From Scytalidium lignicola (lineage: Eukaryota; Ascomycota; Leotiomycetes): DNA of 64,000 bases. The position numbers were made by a program, and so were the translations under genes. The notes under the pieces are model-generated. The model searched no databases. It saw nothing but the letters and a program-made list of their open reading frames with translations, and was not told the DNA's origin. Positions within the stretch are counted from its first letter, which is position 1, and each line of letters opens with the position of its first letter. Location of the stretch: the NCBI GenBank assembly GCA_002812745.2, contig NCSJ02000240.1, positions 1-64,000 of the forward strand, written 5' to 3'. Shown in pieces: positions 60,524 through 64,000 of this stretch.

Positions 60524-63500
60524 ATGAATCAAGATTTGAAAACAAACACACTGATAAATAATAACAACAAACAACAACCTGAAGAAGATTCTGAAGAAGG
60601 CTCTGAAGAAGAATCTGAAGAAGGATCTGAAGAAGTATCTGAGGAAAGTTCAAAAGATAATTCTAAAGAAGACTAAGGTAAGAACCAGACTATCCTAGAA
60701 ACTAACATCTAAGTAAGAATATTAAAAGAAGTTATTATACTATTAAAGCAACTTACTTAATTAACAGAAAGATCAACTGTTAAAGAATCGTCAAGAGCTA
60801 CAAGAAAAAAAACCAACACTTCTATTACTTAAGCTAGACTCAAAACCAGTTCCAGAATCAAGAACTCCAAGCCTAGACCTTGATCCAGACTTTAAACTAG
60901 AGGACAACACTAAACAGGTTTTAATAACAACACTTAAAGAAGTCAAAATCACCAGACTAAATCTATTCTATNAAAAACNAAAAAGAAACTAAAAGTATAC
61001 CTTGCACAAACAAGAACTTATTTAATATTAAACAATCATTTATTACCTGAAGATATACATAAGATTCTATAAACATCCATATACTTAAGAGGAGTAGTTA
61101 AAACTTAGTTTTAACCCTTTAAGAATGAATAGTTTACTATAAACGGAGGAATAATAAACCAGAGAGTAAGAAGCATCCTTAAAAGTTAGGAAAACTATAC
61201 AAAAGAACTCAAACACTTGTATAAAGATATTGACGNAAAAAAGGAATACTAAAAGACGATTAACTTACCTCAGACAAACCAAGAGCCCTAACAAATATAC
61301 AATACTTTATCACCAATATACAGTATTAGTCAACTAAGAAGAAGAAACACATATACACCAATATAAGACTAAGCTTAAAGATTCCATTAAAGAAGAACTA
61401 TACCAACAACTTATAATCATTACATTCAACACTCTTGTTGACTTGTCTATCAAAATCAGGAATAAACAATATAAGATGATCTTAGACAAGAAAAGTAAAT
61501 CTTACTTCAACTGTAAAAAGACTAAAGATAAGAAAAATCATAATAACCTTATAAAGTTAAATGCCATNAAAAAAAGGAAAAACCTTCAAAGGAAAAGNAA
61601 AAGAAGCATTATAAAGAAAAGAACNAAAAAAGNAAATTCCTTTGGAATTTCCCTAGAAGAACTTAACAAAAGAAAGAAAAACAAGTTATATTTCAAATAC
61701 AAACTTCCTGGACATATAACAAATACCTATAAAAAGGACAACAAGTCAAGTACAACAGTTAAAGTTAAAGCCATACAAATCCTAAAGATCATAAACATCT
61801 CATCAAGATCATCAAAAGAAGAAAGCTCAAATGAAGAAGAAAATTCTTCAAGAGAAGAAGGTTACCAAGACTTAATAACTATACTACATCATATCATTAA
61901 GACTAATACAAACAAAATAACAATAACAAGAATCCTCAAGACAGATTCTATACTTATNAAAAAGAACTTAACACATAAGACACCCTTAAGGTAATAACCA
62001 AACCAAAAGCTAAAGCAAATAAAGATCAATTCCAAAAGTTAGTAGAATTTAGATGATTATGCCATTAAACTTCAAAGCTATACTAACAAAACAATATCCT
62101 ATTTCTAAGAAGTTATTAGTCTTGAAGTATTACCTCATGATCAGTATAAGAGGACTAAGAGGATAAGAAATCCTAGACTAAAGCCAACTTTTCCAAACTG
62201 TATAATAAGAAGAAACAACTGTCAAGGCATATGAACTCAATATTAAAAATCTTACTCTAGTCTATAAGACCAACCTCTAAAGTATCATCATAAAGAAGAG
62301 AACACACAAGTTCCTCTTACTAATAGAAAAAACTCAAATCCAAGATGATTTCAATCAGATGCTCAAGGATACTTGGATAGTAATTGAAGAAGGACTAAGC
62401 CATATTATATAAGAAAAATACAACATACAACATAAAAGACTTCTAATAATAACCTACTGACAAGACTAAGCAAAAGCNAAAAACATAATATAAAGAAATC
62501 TAAAGTTTAAGAAAATCAGTAAAACAACTGCCTGAAATTGAACAATACCATAACCAGCAAAGACAGAGAAGACCAGTTGAAATTATTATTAAACTAATTA
62601 ACTAAGACATAAAAGCACTACTTACAATTAACAAACTAAAGAAAGAATCATTACCTCTAAAACCACTTGTTATATTACTAGAAGNAAAACAAACTACTAC
62701 NAAAAAATCAATGAACAATTCAACCAGAAAATAACAGCATACCCTTTAAATTCTATAAAAAGAATTCCTATAATAAATGATGTTTTGATTACTAAGATAA
62801 AAGAACACCTTAGAAATAAAATAGCAAAATAAGTACAAGATACACAAGCATTCATAAACGATAAAAGCTTAAATAAACTAAGACTAAGAAATCTTGTTAA
62901 AAGATGAACAGTACTCTTCAAGGAATTAGAAGAAAATACTGAAAACCTAAAGATCAACGATAACATGTCAATTGACAATACTGGAAACATCAATCTCTAC
63001 TCTATGAACAATAAAAGTTCATTATATATCAACATAACACTATGCAAAAAGCTAGTGAGGGCCTTGATCAATTCAAGAGCCAAAAGAAACTTCATCAATA
63101 AACAAGTTATAAAGCAACTTAGACTCAGTACAAAAGTCAAAAACAACAACTACTTAATATCATTAACAAACAGTACTAAGGTTCAAAAGCATATTGACAT
63201 TCAAACTCAAAACTTAGATATAAGATATAACAAAAACCACTAAGAAAAGATATCTTTTGATATTATAAAGTTAAGAACATATCAGGTAATATTAAGAATC
63301 AAATGGATAAGAAAGCATAATCCAATAATTGATTAAAGAATAAGTATAATTACTTTCCCAGAAGAAACTATATCTTTAAGAACTGTCCATGTCAACAAAA
63401 CTATAAAACATATACCTGAAGAATATTATGAATAACTAAAGTTATTCACTGAAAGACCTGATGATTTAGCCTTACCTAAGCACAAACTATAAAATCATAA

Positions 63501-64000
63501 GATAAAGCTCAAAGAAGAGTTCAGACTAACCTACAAACCAATTTATCAAACAACTCTCACCAAAGATAAAGCAATGAAGAAATAATTACTTAGAAAAATA
63601 ATACTTAAAAGTTTATACAAAAAAAGGTCATAACAAAGTCAGAGCACCACTGCATTATACAAAGAAAGAAGACAATCCATTAAGACAACCTTATAATAAT
63701 TACAAACACTTAAATAGTAAAACTAAAAAAAGACTAATACCCCTTACTATTAATCAATTCAATAATAAACAAACTAAAAGAAGTTGTTATATTCACCAAG
63801 CTAGACCTGTAATCAACGTTTAATCTAGTTAAGATTAAAAGAGATAACGAATAGAAAGTTACTATTCAAACAAAATACAGATTATTTAAACTATTAATTA
63901 TAATGTTCAGTATAACCAATACTCCAATAACACAACAAAGAATGATAAACCAAATATTAGAAAAATACTTGGAGAAATTTATAATAGTATATCTTGATGA
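60524..64000 (+). pseudogene. Ty3/gypsy gag-pol, decayed, runs off the window
   Basis: Gag begins with ATG at 60524 (MNQDLKTNTLINNNNKQQPE) and a Ser/Glu-rich run, then stops appear. VYLAQTRTYLILNNHLLPED near 61000 and the following YLRGVVKT.F.PF match the gypsy capsid text (YLRGAA..WF.P). The zinc knuckle near 61689-61730 reads YFKYKLPGHITNTYKK: its three Cys are Tyr, only the His remains. The protease near 63070 reads ALINSRAKRNFI, with the catalytic Asp changed to Asn. RT starts near 63500 and the window ends exactly in its VYLDD motif (63988-64000). The 62965-63243 stretch is the longest open part of pol. G-to-A and C-to-T changes explain most lesions. Confidence 0.8.

Overview
This window comes from a filamentous ascomycete. 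The evidence is short GT-AG introns of about 50-90 bases, a Zn2Cys6 regulator, a HET-domain protein, a DUF3716-like protein and heavy C-to-T / G-to-A decay of transposons that looks like repeat-induced point mutation (RIP). The DUF3716-like gene tentatively suggests Eurotiomycetes. The DNA alternates between very AT-rich blocks of ruined transposons (about 1-11 kb and 39.7-64 kb) and one block of ordinary composition with genes (about 12.7-39.6 kb). Almost every N sits beside an A or T run, so it probably marks uncertain homopolymer length rather than a real gap.

Left block (1-12.4 kb): a gypsy-associated cysteine ORF relic on the minus strand, two LTR types, a decayed gypsy pol on the plus strand, a decayed gypsy integrase/chromodomain end on the minus strand, a cluster of GC-rich transposon ends with two tandem arrays, and a pogo-type transposase relic.

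Gene block (12.7-39.6 kb): a five-exon MFS drug transporter with a suspicious splice acceptor; a pogo-like element with near-identical 106/105-base inverted repeats but an eroded transposase; a secreted S53 (sedolisin) peptidase, tail-to-tail with a Zn2Cys6 regulator; truncated MFS and P450 genes back to back; a HET-domain protein; a three-exon dual-specificity phosphatase; a short glutamine-synthetase-like tail; an F-box-like protein; two MITEs; a flavin-dependent (LLM) monooxygenase that may be of bacterial origin; and a three-exon DUF3716-like gene. I see no complete biosynthetic cluster.

Right block (39.7-64 kb): a Helitron relic whose HUH motif has been mutated, a TIR element with a gypsy-type integrase (Ginger-like), long featureless AT-rich DNA with an LTR, and a second gypsy element whose gag, protease and start of RT are readable but ruined. 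In the middle lies the most interesting item: one very AT-rich reading frame of about 1,217 codons (54787-58437) coding for a tyrosine-recombinase-like domain followed by a RecQ-type helicase. It has no in-frame stops apart from frame changes at N-marked homopolymers, its helicase motifs are intact, and it is bracketed by two GC-rich islands carrying hairpins and short repeats. It looks like a telomere-linked-helicase-type gene or mobile unit that has stayed intact inside decayed DNA.
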